Below, in pieces: positions 26,264-34,330 of a stretch of 62,400 nt of DNA. A model generated the notes under the pieces. That model was given only the letters and a program-made list of their open reading frames with translations. It searched no databases and was not told the DNA's origin. Origin of the DNA: Azospirillum brasilense (lineage in GTDB: Bacteria > Pseudomonadota > Alphaproteobacteria > Azospirillales > Azospirillaceae); assembly GCF_003349955.1 (NCBI RefSeq), contig NZ_QLKQ01000045.1:1-62400 (forward strand), in the 5' to 3' direction. Numbering within the stretch: position 1 is the first letter of the stretch; every line of letters begins with the position of its first letter. The translations under genes and the position numbers were made by a program.

Positions 26264-26307
26264 GGCGGGCGGCGCCCATCGGCACTCCGGTGCCGGCGCC
26301 GCCCGCC
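26264..26307. terminator. Long GC hairpin after cytochrome b561
   Basis: A perfect 13-bp stem GGCGGGCGGCGCC (26264-26276) and GGCGCCGCCCGCC (26295-26307) with an 18-nt loop, 13 nt past the b561 stop. The T run (TTTT at 26309-26312) is on the plus-strand side, so it suits plus-strand transcripts best, yet no plus-strand gene ends here. It may work for b561 as a stable 3' end. Confidence 0.55.
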
Positions 26308-26319
26308 CTTTTCTCAAGC

Positions 26320-26910
26320 TCAGCGGTTTCCCCAGGGAAGCATGCGGCTCAGCGTCCCGTCCTTCAGCACATAATGGTGGACCAGGGCAGTGACCGCGTG
26401 CAGACCGGCCAGCACGATGATGGCGGTGCCGAGAAGCTCGTGCAGCGTCTCCAGCGTGTCGCCGAAGGCATGGTTTTCCGCCACCAGCGTCGGCAGGGTG
26501 AACAGGCCGAAAAAGGCGACGGGATGGCCGTGGGCCTGGGTCATCGCCACGCCGGCCAGGGGCACCGCGATCATCAGGGCGTAGAGCGCCAGATGCCCGG
26601 CCTTGGCCGCCAGCAGGAGCAGCGGCGCGGTGTCGGCGGGCATCGGCGGCGGCGGGCTGACGGCGCGCCAGACCATGCGCAGCGCCACCAGCGCCAGCAC
26701 AAGGACACCGATCGAGCGGTGGATATCCATCAGGGCGGTCCGCTCCGGCCCGCGGGGCACCAGCCCGCGCCCCTGGGCGATGGCGAAGACCACGAGAATC
26801 AGAAGGGCGACGCTCCAGTGCAGGAACAGCATCATCCCGTCGTACCGGGTCTTGACGGGGCGGGTCTTGACGGGTGGCCGGGCGGCGGCCTCGGAGTAAG
26901 CGTTGGACAT
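26320..26910 (-). CDS. Cytochrome b561-type membrane electron carrier
   Basis: A 196-residue, four-helix dihaem membrane protein (CybB/YodB type). His residues in suitable helices: MMLFLHWSVALL, DIHRSIGVLVL, GHLALYALMI and GLHAVTALVHHYVL. The Gly-Val-Ala and TLHELLG features are typical. It probably transfers electrons between quinol and a periplasmic or superoxide acceptor. ATG 26910 (MSNAY) was chosen, as upstream codons to 27039 are not conserved. It is monocistronic between the autotransporter and the SpoIIE-like phosphatase. Confidence 0.9.
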   Translation of the reverse strand: MSNAYSEAAARPPVKTRPVKTRYDGMMLFLHWSVALLILVVFAIAQGRGLVPRGPERTALMDIHRSIGVLVLALVALRMVWRAVSPPPPMPADTAPLLLLAAKAGHLALYALMIAVPLAGVAMTQAHGHPVAFFGLFTLPTLVAENHAFGDTLETLHELLGTAIIVLAGLHAVTALVHHYVLKDGTLSRMLPWGNR

Positions 26911-27113
26911 CGGAGGTCCCCTCATCGGCAGAAATGGGCAAGTCCTGCCGATCCTGTCCGGGGGCGACTGAACCGAAGCTGAACGGCGGAACCCAGGACT
27001 GAGATGGGGGCGCAGGGCTGGTCCGCGCCGGGGTCTCACGGATGACCCGGCGCACCAGCCGGGTCACCACCAACAGGGAGAAGCGCCGGTACGCCGGCCT
27101 TGACCGGACGGCG

Positions 27114-29087
27114 TCACACCGTCGCTTCGGACTCCGGCGCCAGCTCGGACGCGGGCAGCAGGCGGCGCACCGTCAGGCAGACGATGTCCCCGGTCTGCCC
27201 GCCCGGCCCCACATGGGCCTCCACCGCGCGCAGCAGCAGTTCGGAGCGGTCGCGCGCCGACAGGCCGCGCCCCTGGTGCAGAACGGCGGCCAGACGCTCC
27301 TCGCCGAACGGCTCGCGCTGGGCGTTCACCGCCCGCAGCACGCCCTCGGTGCACAGGAACAGCGTGTCCTCCTGCTCCAGCCGGGTCACCGCCTCGCCGT
27401 AGGGGATGCCCTTGCGCACGCCCAGCGCCGGGCCGCCGGCGTCGGCCAGGGTCAGGACGCTGCCGTCCGCCCGGATGCGGCAGGGCGCGCGGTTGCCGGC
27501 GCTGGAATGGCTGAGCGTTCCCGTCTCCCGGTCGTAGAGGGCGACGAAAGCGGTGGCGAAGCCGTCGAAGGGGCTTTGCCCACACAGCCGGTCGTTGGCC
27601 GCCGCCAGGATGGCCGCGGGGGTCATGCCGGGCCGGGCCGTCGCCTCGCGGATCGCGCCGCGCACCAGCAGCATCAGGAAGGCCGCCGGCACGCCCCAGC
27701 CGGAGACGCCGGCCACCACCAGCAGGCACTGGCGCTCGTCCAGCTCGATCACGTCGTAGAAGTCGCCGCTGACCGCCGGGCCGGGGACCAGCAGGCCGAA
27801 GAACTGGCTGTCGCGCCCGGCGGGAAGCTGCTGCGGCAGCAGGTTCGCCTGCACGTCGCGGGCGGCGCGCTGCTCCTCCTCGATCAGGTGTTCGGCGGCG
27901 GCCAGCCTCTCCGTGCGGGTCTCCAGCTCGGCCGTGCGCATCAGAAGCTGGGCGTCCAGCGTCTCCTCGCGGTAGGACGCCTCAAGGGCCATGCTGCGGA
28001 AGACGCGGGCGAGGCGGCCCATCTCGTCGTTGCGCTCCATCGCCTCGTTCAGGGTGAAGGGGTTGAAGCGCCCGGCCTCCACGGCGGCGACGGCCTCGCC
28101 CAGCCGCTCGATCGGGGCCATCTGGCTGCGCGCGAAGCGGACGGCGCCGTAGACGCCCGCTGCCAGGACGAGCAGACCGACCAGCACGCCGATCTTCACA
28201 TGGCGCCCGATCACCGAGGACAGGTCCTCCGCCGGCAGGCGGACCACCGCGATCCCCGCTCCCTGCCCCGCCACCGCCGGCACCGGGGCAAAGGCGGTCA
28301 GGCGGTCGCCCTCGCGCAGAAGGCCGGTCTCGCCGGCCGCCGCCGCGGCCTTCGCCGCCTCCACCGCCCGCTCCGACAGCGGCCCGGCGCTGGGGCCGGT
28401 GGCGTGCGCGGCGAGACGCCCGTCGCGCTCCAGAAGCCACGCGCCCTCCACCGTGCCGGCTGCCAGCAGGGAGGCCATCACGCCGTCCACCCCGGCCTTG
28501 CGGGCGATGTCGCCGAGCCGGCGCACGTCGGCGCCGACCTGGACGATGCGCGGCTTGTCCACGCCGGCCACGCCGGCGAACTTCATCAGCTTGCCGCCTT
28601 CGGTGGCGGCGTCGGTCACCACCTTTTCCGGCGCGCGGTTCAGCAGGCCGTAATAGGGCGCCTGGCGCGGCTGCGCCCGCGCGTCGGGGCCGAAGGTGAT
28701 GTCGGGGCCGGGGATGTTGTGCAGATAGGCGCGGCCCCGGTTGTCGGTGACCCAGATCTCATCCGGCCCGCCGCCGTCCGCGACGGCCTTCAACCGGTCG
28801 ATCACCGCCTTGACCGGCGCCTTGCCCGCCTCCATCACCGCGACGAGATGGGCGGCGAGCGTCGCCTCCGACAGCAGCCGGTCGCCGAGCAGCGCCTCCA
28901 CGTCGCGCGGAACCTCGCGCGCCAGCGTGGCGCTGCGGGCCAGCAGGGTCGCCGCGCCGCGGCCGTCCGCTTCCACCCGCGACTGGATCGCCGAATGGGT
29001 CGTCCAGGCCAGCAGAATCGTGACCAGCGCCACCGCCAGCGTCACCAGCCCGGAGATCAGGAGGACCAAACGCCCTTGAAAGGTCAT
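27114..29087 (-). CDS. Membrane SpoIIE/PP2C-like phosphatase with HAMP
   Basis: A 657-residue sensor. TM1 is residues 7-28, an extracytoplasmic sensor domain covers about 30-295, TM2 about 298-316, HAMP about 317-370, then a coiled coil (MRTAELETRTERLAAAEHLIEEEQ) and a SpoIIE-type phosphatase (about 410-640). The first metal motif SGDFYDV (440-446) is intact and Asp634 (TGDIV) remains. The usual VADVSGxG is VAGVSGWG with Gly460 in place of Asp, and TDGV is TEGV (Glu581). Catalysis may therefore be weak or lost. Related proteins control partner-switching anti-sigma pathways; no such partner is adjacent. Confidence 0.88.
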   Translation of the reverse strand: MTFQGRLVLLISGLVTLAVALVTILLAWTTHSAIQSRVEADGRGAATLLARSATLAREVPRDVEALLGDRLLSEATLAAHLVAVMEAGKAPVKAVIDRLKAVADGGGPDEIWVTDNRGRAYLHNIPGPDITFGPDARAQPRQAPYYGLLNRAPEKVVTDAATEGGKLMKFAGVAGVDKPRIVQVGADVRRLGDIARKAGVDGVMASLLAAGTVEGAWLLERDGRLAAHATGPSAGPLSERAVEAAKAAAAAGETGLLREGDRLTAFAPVPAVAGQGAGIAVVRLPAEDLSSVIGRHVKIGVLVGLLVLAAGVYGAVRFARSQMAPIERLGEAVAAVEAGRFNPFTLNEAMERNDEMGRLARVFRSMALEASYREETLDAQLLMRTAELETRTERLAAAEHLIEEEQRAARDVQANLLPQQLPAGRDSQFFGLLVPGPAVSGDFYDVIELDERQCLLVVAGVSGWGVPAAFLMLLVRGAIREATARPGMTPAAILAAANDRLCGQSPFDGFATAFVALYDRETGTLSHSSAGNRAPCRIRADGSVLTLADAGGPALGVRKGIPYGEAVTRLEQEDTLFLCTEGVLRAVNAQREPFGEERLAAVLHQGRGLSARDRSELLLRAVEAHVGPGGQTGDIVCLTVRRLLPASELAPESEATV

Positions 29088-29245
29088 GGAGGGGACCCGC
29101 CTTTTGTAGCCAACCGACCGCCGCGGGCTTTCCTCGTCCTTCCCCGGACAAGCCTGGGATCTGGAAAAATTGCCCGACCGCGCCCGTCGGTTCTACCCAG
29201 CCGGGCACCCCGAGTCCAGGAGTGGCGGACGCGCCTCCTGTAACC

Positions 29246-30250
29246 TCAGTACCAGTAGCCGCCGATCCGGTAGCGCGGGCGCCGCAGAGCCGCCGGCATG
29301 GCGAGGTGTGGCGGGGCGTGCAGAGGGTGCGCATCGAGACCCGGCAGGACCGGCGGCGGGGTGCGCAGCGCCAACAGGCGGCGCACCCGCTCCTCGGTGT
29401 CCGGGTGGGTGCGCAGCAGGGACGGGATGTTCTGCGCCCGGCGGCGGCCGGGAAAGCGCAGCCCCTCCCACGGGCTGTGCTGAAGCCGCTCGATCCGGGC
29501 GAGGGCCGAGGCGACGCCCTCCGGATCGCCGGTCAGGTGGGCGGCGTCGAGGTCGGCGTCGAATTCCCGCGTGCGCGACAGGGCGAGCTGCAGAAGCACG
29601 CCGATCCAGGGTGCGGCGATAAGCAGCAGCACCAGCAGCCAGGGAACGCCCTCCTGCCGCATCATCAGCAGTGGCAGGTTGAGAATCAGCAGCGCCATGC
29701 CGAAGACCGACATCAGCCGGGTCAGGCTGGTCACCGTGTCGGCCAGCCCCATCACGGTCAGGTCGTTGTTGCGCACGTGGCTGACCTCGTGGGCCAGCAC
29801 GCCGGCCAACTCGCGCAGGCTGAGCGCGCGCAGCAGCCCGTCGGTGACCGCGATGGCCGACCGGCGGCGGCTGCCCACGGCGAAGGCGTTCAGCGCCGGG
29901 CTGGCGACGTACCACAGCTCCGGCACCGCGGGCAGTTCCGCCCGGCGGGCGATGGCGGCCAGCGCGTCGAACAGGACCGGGGCCTCCGCATGGGTCAGGC
30001 GGCGGGCGCCGAACATGCCGAGCACCATGCGCGGCGACAGGCGCGGGCTGAACAGCAGGCTGACGGCGCCGCCGAGCAGCGCCCACAGCACCCCCTCCAC
30101 CCCCGCCAGGATCATCCCGCACAGCGCCAGCAGCAGCACCATGCCGCCGAGCAGGAGGAGAGACTGCAAGACGTTCGCGATCTTGTGACGCCGCCGCAGG
30201 TCGGCGGCCGCCTGATCCGTGGGCATGAAGGACCGGTGCGTGTGCGGCAT
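29246..30250 (-). CDS. HtpX-like M48 zinc metalloprotease
   Basis: About 334 residues. The protein has two N-terminal hydrophobic segments, then the M48 active site LAGVLAHEVSHVRNND with HExxH zinc ligands and the third ligand Glu in REFDADLDAA, and another membrane hairpin between the two (about residues 180-220). This is the HtpX layout: an inner-membrane quality-control protease that removes misfolded membrane proteins. ATG 30250 has GGGAGGA 10 nt upstream; two earlier in-frame starts (30274, 30304) lack a site. It is divergent from cbpA and fits the surrounding stress region. Confidence 0.9.
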   Translation of the reverse strand: MPHTHRSFMPTDQAAADLRRRHKIANVLQSLLLLGGMVLLLALCGMILAGVEGVLWALLGGAVSLLFSPRLSPRMVLGMFGARRLTHAEAPVLFDALAAIARRAELPAVPELWYVASPALNAFAVGSRRRSAIAVTDGLLRALSLRELAGVLAHEVSHVRNNDLTVMGLADTVTSLTRLMSVFGMALLILNLPLLMMRQEGVPWLLVLLLIAAPWIGVLLQLALSRTREFDADLDAAHLTGDPEGVASALARIERLQHSPWEGLRFPGRRRAQNIPSLLRTHPDTEERVRRLLALRTPPPVLPGLDAHPLHAPPHLAMPAALRRPRYRIGGYWY

Positions 30251-30393
30251 GACGGGGGCTTCCTCCCTGACCATCTCCCTTTGGAACCGTTCAACCGGAG
30301 CCAAGTCCGGCCCGCCTCATATTGGCGCGCTTTGCCCCGTCGTCATCCCGGCCGCAAGCACAGGCGGCGTGCATTGGGCGGAAGGGCAGCCCT

Positions 30394-30423
30394 CTTGATT
30401 TGCGGGGATGCGTCGAACACATA
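30394..30423 (+). promoter_or_regulatory. Possible heat-shock or housekeeping promoter for cbpA
   Basis: CTTGAT (30394-30399) and CACATA (30418-30423) separated by 18 nt, 60 nt upstream of the cbpA start. The CTTG element and spacing suit alphaproteobacterial RpoH promoters, but the -10 match is poor. Confidence 0.3.
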
Positions 30424-30483
30424 CACGTCGAACGTGCTCACCCGTCAGCCGCTGACCCCCGCTGTCCAATCACGGTCATCGCC

Positions 30484-31392
30484 ATGAGCAATCCTTACGA
30501 GATTTTGGGCGTATCCCCCACCGCTTCGGACGACGAAATCCGCAAGGCCTACCGCAAGCTGGCCAAGAAGCACCACCCCGACCTGAACCCCGGCAAGGCG
30601 GAGGCCGAGCAGCGCTTCAAGGACATCAGCGCCGCCTACAGCCTGCTGTCGGATGCCGACAAGCGTGCCCGCTTCGACCGCGGGGAGATCGACGAGTCCG
30701 GTCAGGAGCGGCCGCAGCGCCACTATTACCGCGACTTCGCCGAAGGCCCGGCGGGCGCCCGCTACGCCCACGCCGAGGGCTTCGCGTCGGACGATCTGGA
30801 GCACATCTTCTCCGACCTGTTCGGCGGGCGCGGCTTCGCCCGCGGCGGTTCCATGCCGATGAAGGGCGGCAACCTCAGCATGGCGCTGACCGTCGATTTC
30901 CTGGCGGCGGCCAAGGGCGGCAAGCGCCGCGTCACCATGCCGGACGGGAAGACGCTGGACATCGACCTGCCCGCCGGTCTGGAGGACGGCGGCACCATCC
31001 GCCTGAAGGGCCAGGGCCTGCCCGGCAGCAACGGCGGTCCGCCCGGCGACGCGCTGGTGACGGTCAAGGTCACGCCGCACCCGTGGTTCCGGCGCGACGG
31101 CGACGACATCCAGCTCGACCTGCCGGTGACCCTGGCCGAGGCGGTGCTGGGCGGCAAGGTGCGCGTCCCGACCATCGACGGGCCGGTGATGCTGACCGTT
31201 CCGAAGGGGGCGAACAACGGCACGCGGCTGCGGTTGAAGGGCAAGGGACTGCCCGGAGCCAACGGCGCGCGCGGCGACCAGTATGTGACCCTGCGCATCG
31301 CCCTGCCCGACGCGCCCGACCCGGCGCTGGAGGCGTTCGTCCGGGATTGGAAGACCGACCACAACCCGAGACGGGACATGGAGGCCGCGTGA
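30484..31392 (+). CDS. cbpA: CbpA-type DnaJ co-chaperone
   Basis: A 302-residue class B J-protein. Residues 4-68 are the J domain with the HPD motif (KKHHPDLNPG); a Gly/Phe-rich linker contains DLFGGRGFARGG; two C-terminal substrate-binding beta domains follow (KRRVTMPDGKTLDIDLPAG, then VPTIDGPVMLTVPKG). There is no Cys-rich zinc region, unlike DnaJ. It stimulates DnaK ATPase and binds clients. Followed 1 nt after its stop by the gene for its modulator CbpM, so they are co-translated. ATG 30484 begins directly at MSNPYEILGV. Confidence 0.94.
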   Translation: MSNPYEILGVSPTASDDEIRKAYRKLAKKHHPDLNPGKAEAEQRFKDISAAYSLLSDADKRARFDRGEIDESGQERPQRHYYRDFAEGPAGARYAHAEGFASDDLEHIFSDLFGGRGFARGGSMPMKGGNLSMALTVDFLAAAKGGKRRVTMPDGKTLDIDLPAGLEDGGTIRLKGQGLPGSNGGPPGDALVTVKVTPHPWFRRDGDDIQLDLPVTLAEAVLGGKVRVPTIDGPVMLTVPKGANNGTRLRLKGKGLPGANGARGDQYVTLRIALPDAPDPALEAFVRDWKTDHNPRRDMEAA

Positions 31393-31393
31393 G

Positions 31394-31762
31394 ATGGGCC
31401 ACGACCATTGGGGACAGGACGGCGCGTGGTGGCGGACCGAGGAGGTGCTGGCGAGTTGCCGGCGCGTCTCCTCCGCCCAGCTGACGGTGTGGGTGGAGCG
31501 GCATTGGCTGCGGCCACGGCACGAGGGGACCGGTTTCGTCTTCAGCGCGGCCGACGTGGCCCGGCTGGAGATGATCTGCGATCTTCGGGAGGATCTGGCG
31601 CTCGACGACGAGGCGATGCCGGTCGTGCTGTCGCTGCTGGACACCGTCTATGGGCTGCGGCGGCGCCTGCGCGTGTTGGCCGAAGCCATCGGCGATCTGC
31701 CGCCGGAGGCCCGCTATCTCCTGCAGGACGAGCTGCGGAAGCGGGAGGAAAAGGAAGGGTAG
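31394..31762 (+). CDS. cbpM: CbpM-like chaperone modulator
   Basis: A 122-residue MerR-like helical protein: TEEVLASCRRVSSAQLTVWVERHWL, then FSAADVARLEMICDLREDLALDDEAM and a C-terminal coiled coil. This is the CbpM/YccV-linked family that binds the J domain of CbpA and blocks its stimulation of DnaK. The start codon begins 1 nt after the cbpA stop, so translation is coupled and the ratio of the two is fixed. Its stop lies 1 nt from the stop of the small convergent minus-strand gene. Confidence 0.88.
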   Translation: MGHDHWGQDGAWWRTEEVLASCRRVSSAQLTVWVERHWLRPRHEGTGFVFSAADVARLEMICDLREDLALDDEAMPVVLSLLDTVYGLRRRLRVLAEAIGDLPPEARYLLQDELRKREEKEG

Positions 31763-31763
31763 A

Positions 31764-31955
31764 TCAGCTCCGGACGCCGAAGGCCCGTCCGCTCAGCGCG
31801 ATGTCCTGGTTGAAGCCTTCCGCGACCCGGTCGTTGCCGCCGGACTGCATGCACAGCGTCACGTTGATGGCGCTGAGGATGGCGTGGTCGATCTGCTCCG
31901 GCTTGGCGTTGTGGCGTTTGATGGCTTGAAGCGCGCGGGTCACGGATTGGGCCAT
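31764..31955 (-). CDS. Small hypothetical protein (63 aa)
   Basis: A 63-residue soluble protein that I do not recognise: MAQSVTRALQAIKRHN, helical, then DHAILSAINVTLCMQSGG and RVAEGFNQDIALSGRAF. A single Cys lies in the middle. It has neither signal peptide nor membrane segment. Codon usage suits the genome. The frame is longer upstream (to 32072), but ATG 31955 gives the cleanest start. Upstream is an unusually AT-rich block with three inverted repeats (32145-32249), so it could be under specific control. Real but unknown. Confidence 0.5.
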   Translation of the reverse strand: MAQSVTRALQAIKRHNAKPEQIDHAILSAINVTLCMQSGGNDRVAEGFNQDIALSGRAFGVRS

Positions 31956-32144
31956 GGAGCAGGTTCCGTTCGTTCTGGCAGGCTGCCCGGGTTGATCGGC
32001 GGGTTGATCGATGACGGCATCATGCCGCCCCTTCGCTCGTCCCGCTGTGCGCCGGGCCACACCCAGCCGCACGGACAGCCTCTCGCAATGGCGAGAGTCC
32101 TAAAGCCCAAATTCTTAATCAGGTGTAAACGTCCGGCCGAGCCC

Positions 32145-32170
32145 AAAAGGCATAACCCTTTATGCCTTTT
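32145..32170. terminator. 11-bp inverted repeat, bidirectional terminator-like
   Basis: Perfect arms AAAAGGCATAA (32145-32155) and TTATGCCTTTT (32160-32170) with a 4-nt loop. The A/T ends give a T run in both directions. It lies 121 nt downstream of the flavoprotein stop and could end its transcript, or act as an operator ahead of the 63-aa gene. Confidence 0.6.
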
Positions 32171-32183
32171 CTGGAAGCTCCAT

Positions 32184-32216
32184 CAAACCAAGAGCATAGC
32201 TCAAGCCATTGGTTTG
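32184..32216. repeat. Inverted repeat with inner hairpin
   Basis: CAAACCAA (32184-32191) pairs with TTGGTTTG (32209-32216). Inside it GAGC (32192-32195) can pair with GCTC (32199-32202) around a 3-nt loop, extending the first arm's side. As RNA this would be a compact hairpin; as DNA a possible operator. Confidence 0.55.
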
Positions 32217-32231
32217 GTATTACCACTCATT

Positions 32232-32249
32232 AATGTCAAATGCGACATT
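32232..32249. repeat. Inverted repeat AATGTC-N6-GACATT
   Basis: Perfect 6-bp arms (32232-32237 and 32244-32249) spaced by 6 nt, 42 nt past the flavoprotein stop. Size and spacing suit a dimeric regulator site. The third inverted repeat of the AT-rich block. Confidence 0.5.
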
Positions 32250-32290
32250 TTGCCCGGCGCCGCTGGCCACCCGCCGGGGGGCATCACCCC

Positions 32291-33220
32291 TCAGAGGTCC
32301 CCGTCCTCCGCCAGGAGTCGGCGATGGATCGCGGTGGCGGCGATCGCGGCCTGCCCCATGGCGACCGAGATCTGGTTCAGGCCCTCGACGATGTCCCCCG
32401 CGGCGTAGAGCCCCTCGATCCCGGTCTGCTGGTGCCCGTCGGTGACCAGCCGTTCGCTCGGCCCGATGCGCACGCCCAGCCCCTTCACCGTCTCGTTGCG
32501 CGGGTGGCAACCCAGGGCGGAATACAGCGTGTCGAAGGTCAGCCGCTCGCCGGACACCGTGGTCAGGGCGGCGATCCGCCCGCCTTCGGTGTGGATTTCC
32601 ACCACCGGCTCCTCGACGGCGCGGAGGCCGGCCTCGGCCATGCGGCGCTCCTCCGCCTCCTCCAGATTCATCGGCTCGCCCAGCGTCAGGACGGTGATGT
32701 CGCGGGAATAGGTGCGCAGGAACAGCGCCTCCCCCAGGGCTCCAGTGCCGTGGCCGATGACGCCGATGCGGTGGCCGGTCACCTCGAACCCGTCGCAGAT
32801 TGGGCAATGGCGGACCAGCCCCCGCTGGACCGCCTGATACAGGTTGGGCAGCTCCGGTTCGCGGTCGATCACGCCGGTCGCGGCCAGCACGGTGCGGGCG
32901 CGGAACAGCCGCCCGTCCTCCGTCCGCACGCGGTAGCCGTCGTCGCCCCGCTCCACCGCCGTCACCGTTCCCGGCACGATCCGGGCGCCGTAACGCTCCG
33001 CCTGGGCGCGCATGCGGGCCAGCAACTCGTCGCCGGTCACCCCGTCGGGGAAGCCCGCGTGGTTGTGGGACAGCGGGATCCAGGAGGCCCGGCTGGCCCC
33101 GGAATCCACCACCAGGAAACGGCGGCGGTAGCGCGCCAGATAGATTGCCGCGGTCAGCCCGGCGGGTCCGCCGCCGACGATCAGGGCGTCCAGACGCTGT
33201 TCTTCGGTTGCGGCGGTCAT
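32291..33220 (-). CDS. Thioredoxin-reductase-like FAD/NAD(P) oxidoreductase
   Basis: A 309-residue flavoprotein of the low-molecular-weight thioredoxin reductase fold. The FAD-binding motif is [19 protein letters not shown] (residues 12-30). A redox-active CPIC pair (Cys139, Cys142) lies in [11 protein letters not shown], the NADPH loop is [15 protein letters not shown], and the FAD-ribityl motif [21 protein letters not shown] is C-terminal. True TrxB has CATC; CPIC suggests a relative acting on another disulfide or ferredoxin/peroxide partner. ATG 33220 was chosen; the much longer open frame to 34108 lacks homology. Monocistronic. Confidence 0.88.
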   Translation of the reverse strand: MTAATEEQRLDALIVGGGPAGLTAAIYLARYRRRFLVVDSGASRASWIPLSHNHAGFPDGVTGDELLARMRAQAERYGARIVPGTVTAVERGDDGYRVRTEDGRLFRARTVLAATGVIDREPELPNLYQAVQRGLVRHCPICDGFEVTGHRIGVIGHGTGALGEALFLRTYSRDITVLTLGEPMNLEEAEERRMAEAGLRAVEEPVVEIHTEGGRIAALTTVSGERLTFDTLYSALGCHPRNETVKGLGVRIGPSERLVTDGHQQTGIEGLYAAGDIVEGLNQISVAMGQAAIAATAIHRRLLAEDGDL

Positions 33221-33397
33221 CGCTCGGGCGTTCCAGCGGACGTTGACGACGTTGGGGAACAGGCTGCGCGTCCCCCGGTTCCGCGACCGGATGATGCGGC
33301 GCCGAAGCGTCCATTCGCCGCGCCGACCTCGGCTTGACCGGGTTGAATTGCCACACGCACTGTACGGCCATACCGTGTCCTGCCGGGAGCCGCCATC

Positions 33398-33787
33398 GTG
33401 CCCCAGCCACCGCCCAGCCAATCCGAAACACTCACCGCCAGCGCGGTTCCGTGCGATCGGGACATCCTCGACACGGAGCCGATGCTGCGGAACTTCGGCG
33501 GTCCTGGCCCCACCGTCACCATGCTCTACGCCCTGTTCCTGGAAAACGCCGACGAGTTGTCGCGCGTTCTGAACGAGCGATTGGCGCTCGGCGACCTGGA
33601 TGGTGTCCGGCTGGCCGCCCATTCGGCGGCCGGCGCCGCCCGCACCGCCGGGGCCGGGCGGGTCGCCGATCTCTTCGGCTCGGTGGAGGAGGCGGCCCTG
33701 CGCGGCGACGCGGCGGTAATGCGGCGGGACGCGGCGGCTCTCGACCGCGCGCTGGCCGACGTGAAAATTCTGATCGCACGCATTTGA
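33398..33787 (+). CDS. Histidine phosphotransfer (Hpt) protein
   Basis: A 129-residue single-domain Hpt protein. The phospho-acceptor His75 is in [15 protein letters not shown], corresponding to the usual AHxLKG motif, surrounded by the four-helix pattern ([38 protein letters not shown]). Residues 1-27 are disordered. It would shuttle phosphate between a hybrid kinase and a receiver protein. GTG 33398 is preceded by GGGAG. The next plus-strand gene, 73 nt on, encodes a lone receiver that is the natural partner; no cognate kinase is adjacent. Confidence 0.88.
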   Translation: MPQPPPSQSETLTASAVPCDRDILDTEPMLRNFGGPGPTVTMLYALFLENADELSRVLNERLALGDLDGVRLAAHSAAGAARTAGAGRVADLFGSVEEAALRGDAAVMRRDAAALDRALADVKILIARI

Positions 33788-33860
33788 GTTTCTTTCGCGC
33801 TGATATATCATGCGGACGTAACCCTTAGGGGTACCCACAGGGCGAAGCGCGAGGGTGGCC

Positions 33861-34232
33861 GTGTCGTTCAATTCGTGCGCGGTGCTGGTCGTCGAGGACG
33901 AGGTTGTGACCCGCAGCGTCTCGGTGCGGCTGTTGAAGCAGTTGGGAGTCGGCACGGTGATCGAGGCCGCCGACGGGGCGGAGGCCCTGGCCCGCTGCAA
34001 CCGGGTCGACTTCGACGCGATCTTCTGCGACGTGGACATGGTGCCGATGGGCGGTCTGGCCTTTCTTGAGGCCTTGGACGGGCGGGCGCCGGTCATCATG
34101 CTGACCAAGCACGACGGGTCGGACGTCGTTCTGTCGGCCCTGCGCTCCGGCGCCGCCGGCTATCTGGTGAAGCCGCTGACCCCGCTCGGCCTGCGCGAGA
34201 AGCTGAAAAAAGCGCTGTCCGCGAAAGGGTAG
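33861..34232 (+). CDS. Single-domain response regulator (CheY-like)
   Basis: A 123-residue receiver with nothing attached. The acidic pair is VEDE near residue 12, phospho-acceptor Asp57 is in FCDVDM, the Thr switch is in MLTKHDG, and Lys is in YLVKPLT. GTG 33861 was chosen because GAGG at 33851-33854 stands 6 nt upstream; the in-frame GTG at 33855 abuts that site. It lies 73 nt after the Hpt gene on the same strand, making a minimal Hpt/receiver module. Output is probably protein-protein. Confidence 0.88.
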   Translation: MSFNSCAVLVVEDEVVTRSVSVRLLKQLGVGTVIEAADGAEALARCNRVDFDAIFCDVDMVPMGGLAFLEALDGRAPVIMLTKHDGSDVVLSALRSGAAGYLVKPLTPLGLREKLKKALSAKG

Positions 34233-34330
34233 AACCTTGACCGCGACATTATACTTTTCGTAACCACGGCGGAATTATTCTGTACACGGTGCATTGCTGC
34301 ACCCTTGTGCGGATTGCCGGGAGATTCCGC

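Larger units (their letters stand above)
31956..32290. other. AT-rich intergenic block without a gene
   Basis: About 335 nt between the 63-aa gene and the flavoprotein, both read leftward. I see no credible coding frame. The stretch 32100-32250 is strikingly AT-rich for this genome and contains three separate inverted repeats, entered separately. The leftmost 100 nt is ordinary GC-rich sequence. Confidence 0.8.

Noticed and set aside
18832..31762. A transferable heat-resistance island
   Set aside because: Gene content recalls such islands (Hsp20, proteases, stress proteins), but there are no mobility genes, no flanking repeats and no clear base-composition shift.
32291..34108. A 605-residue frame including the flavoprotein
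   Set aside because: Only the part from ATG 33220 has homology; the rest overlaps the Hpt and receiver genes on the other strand.
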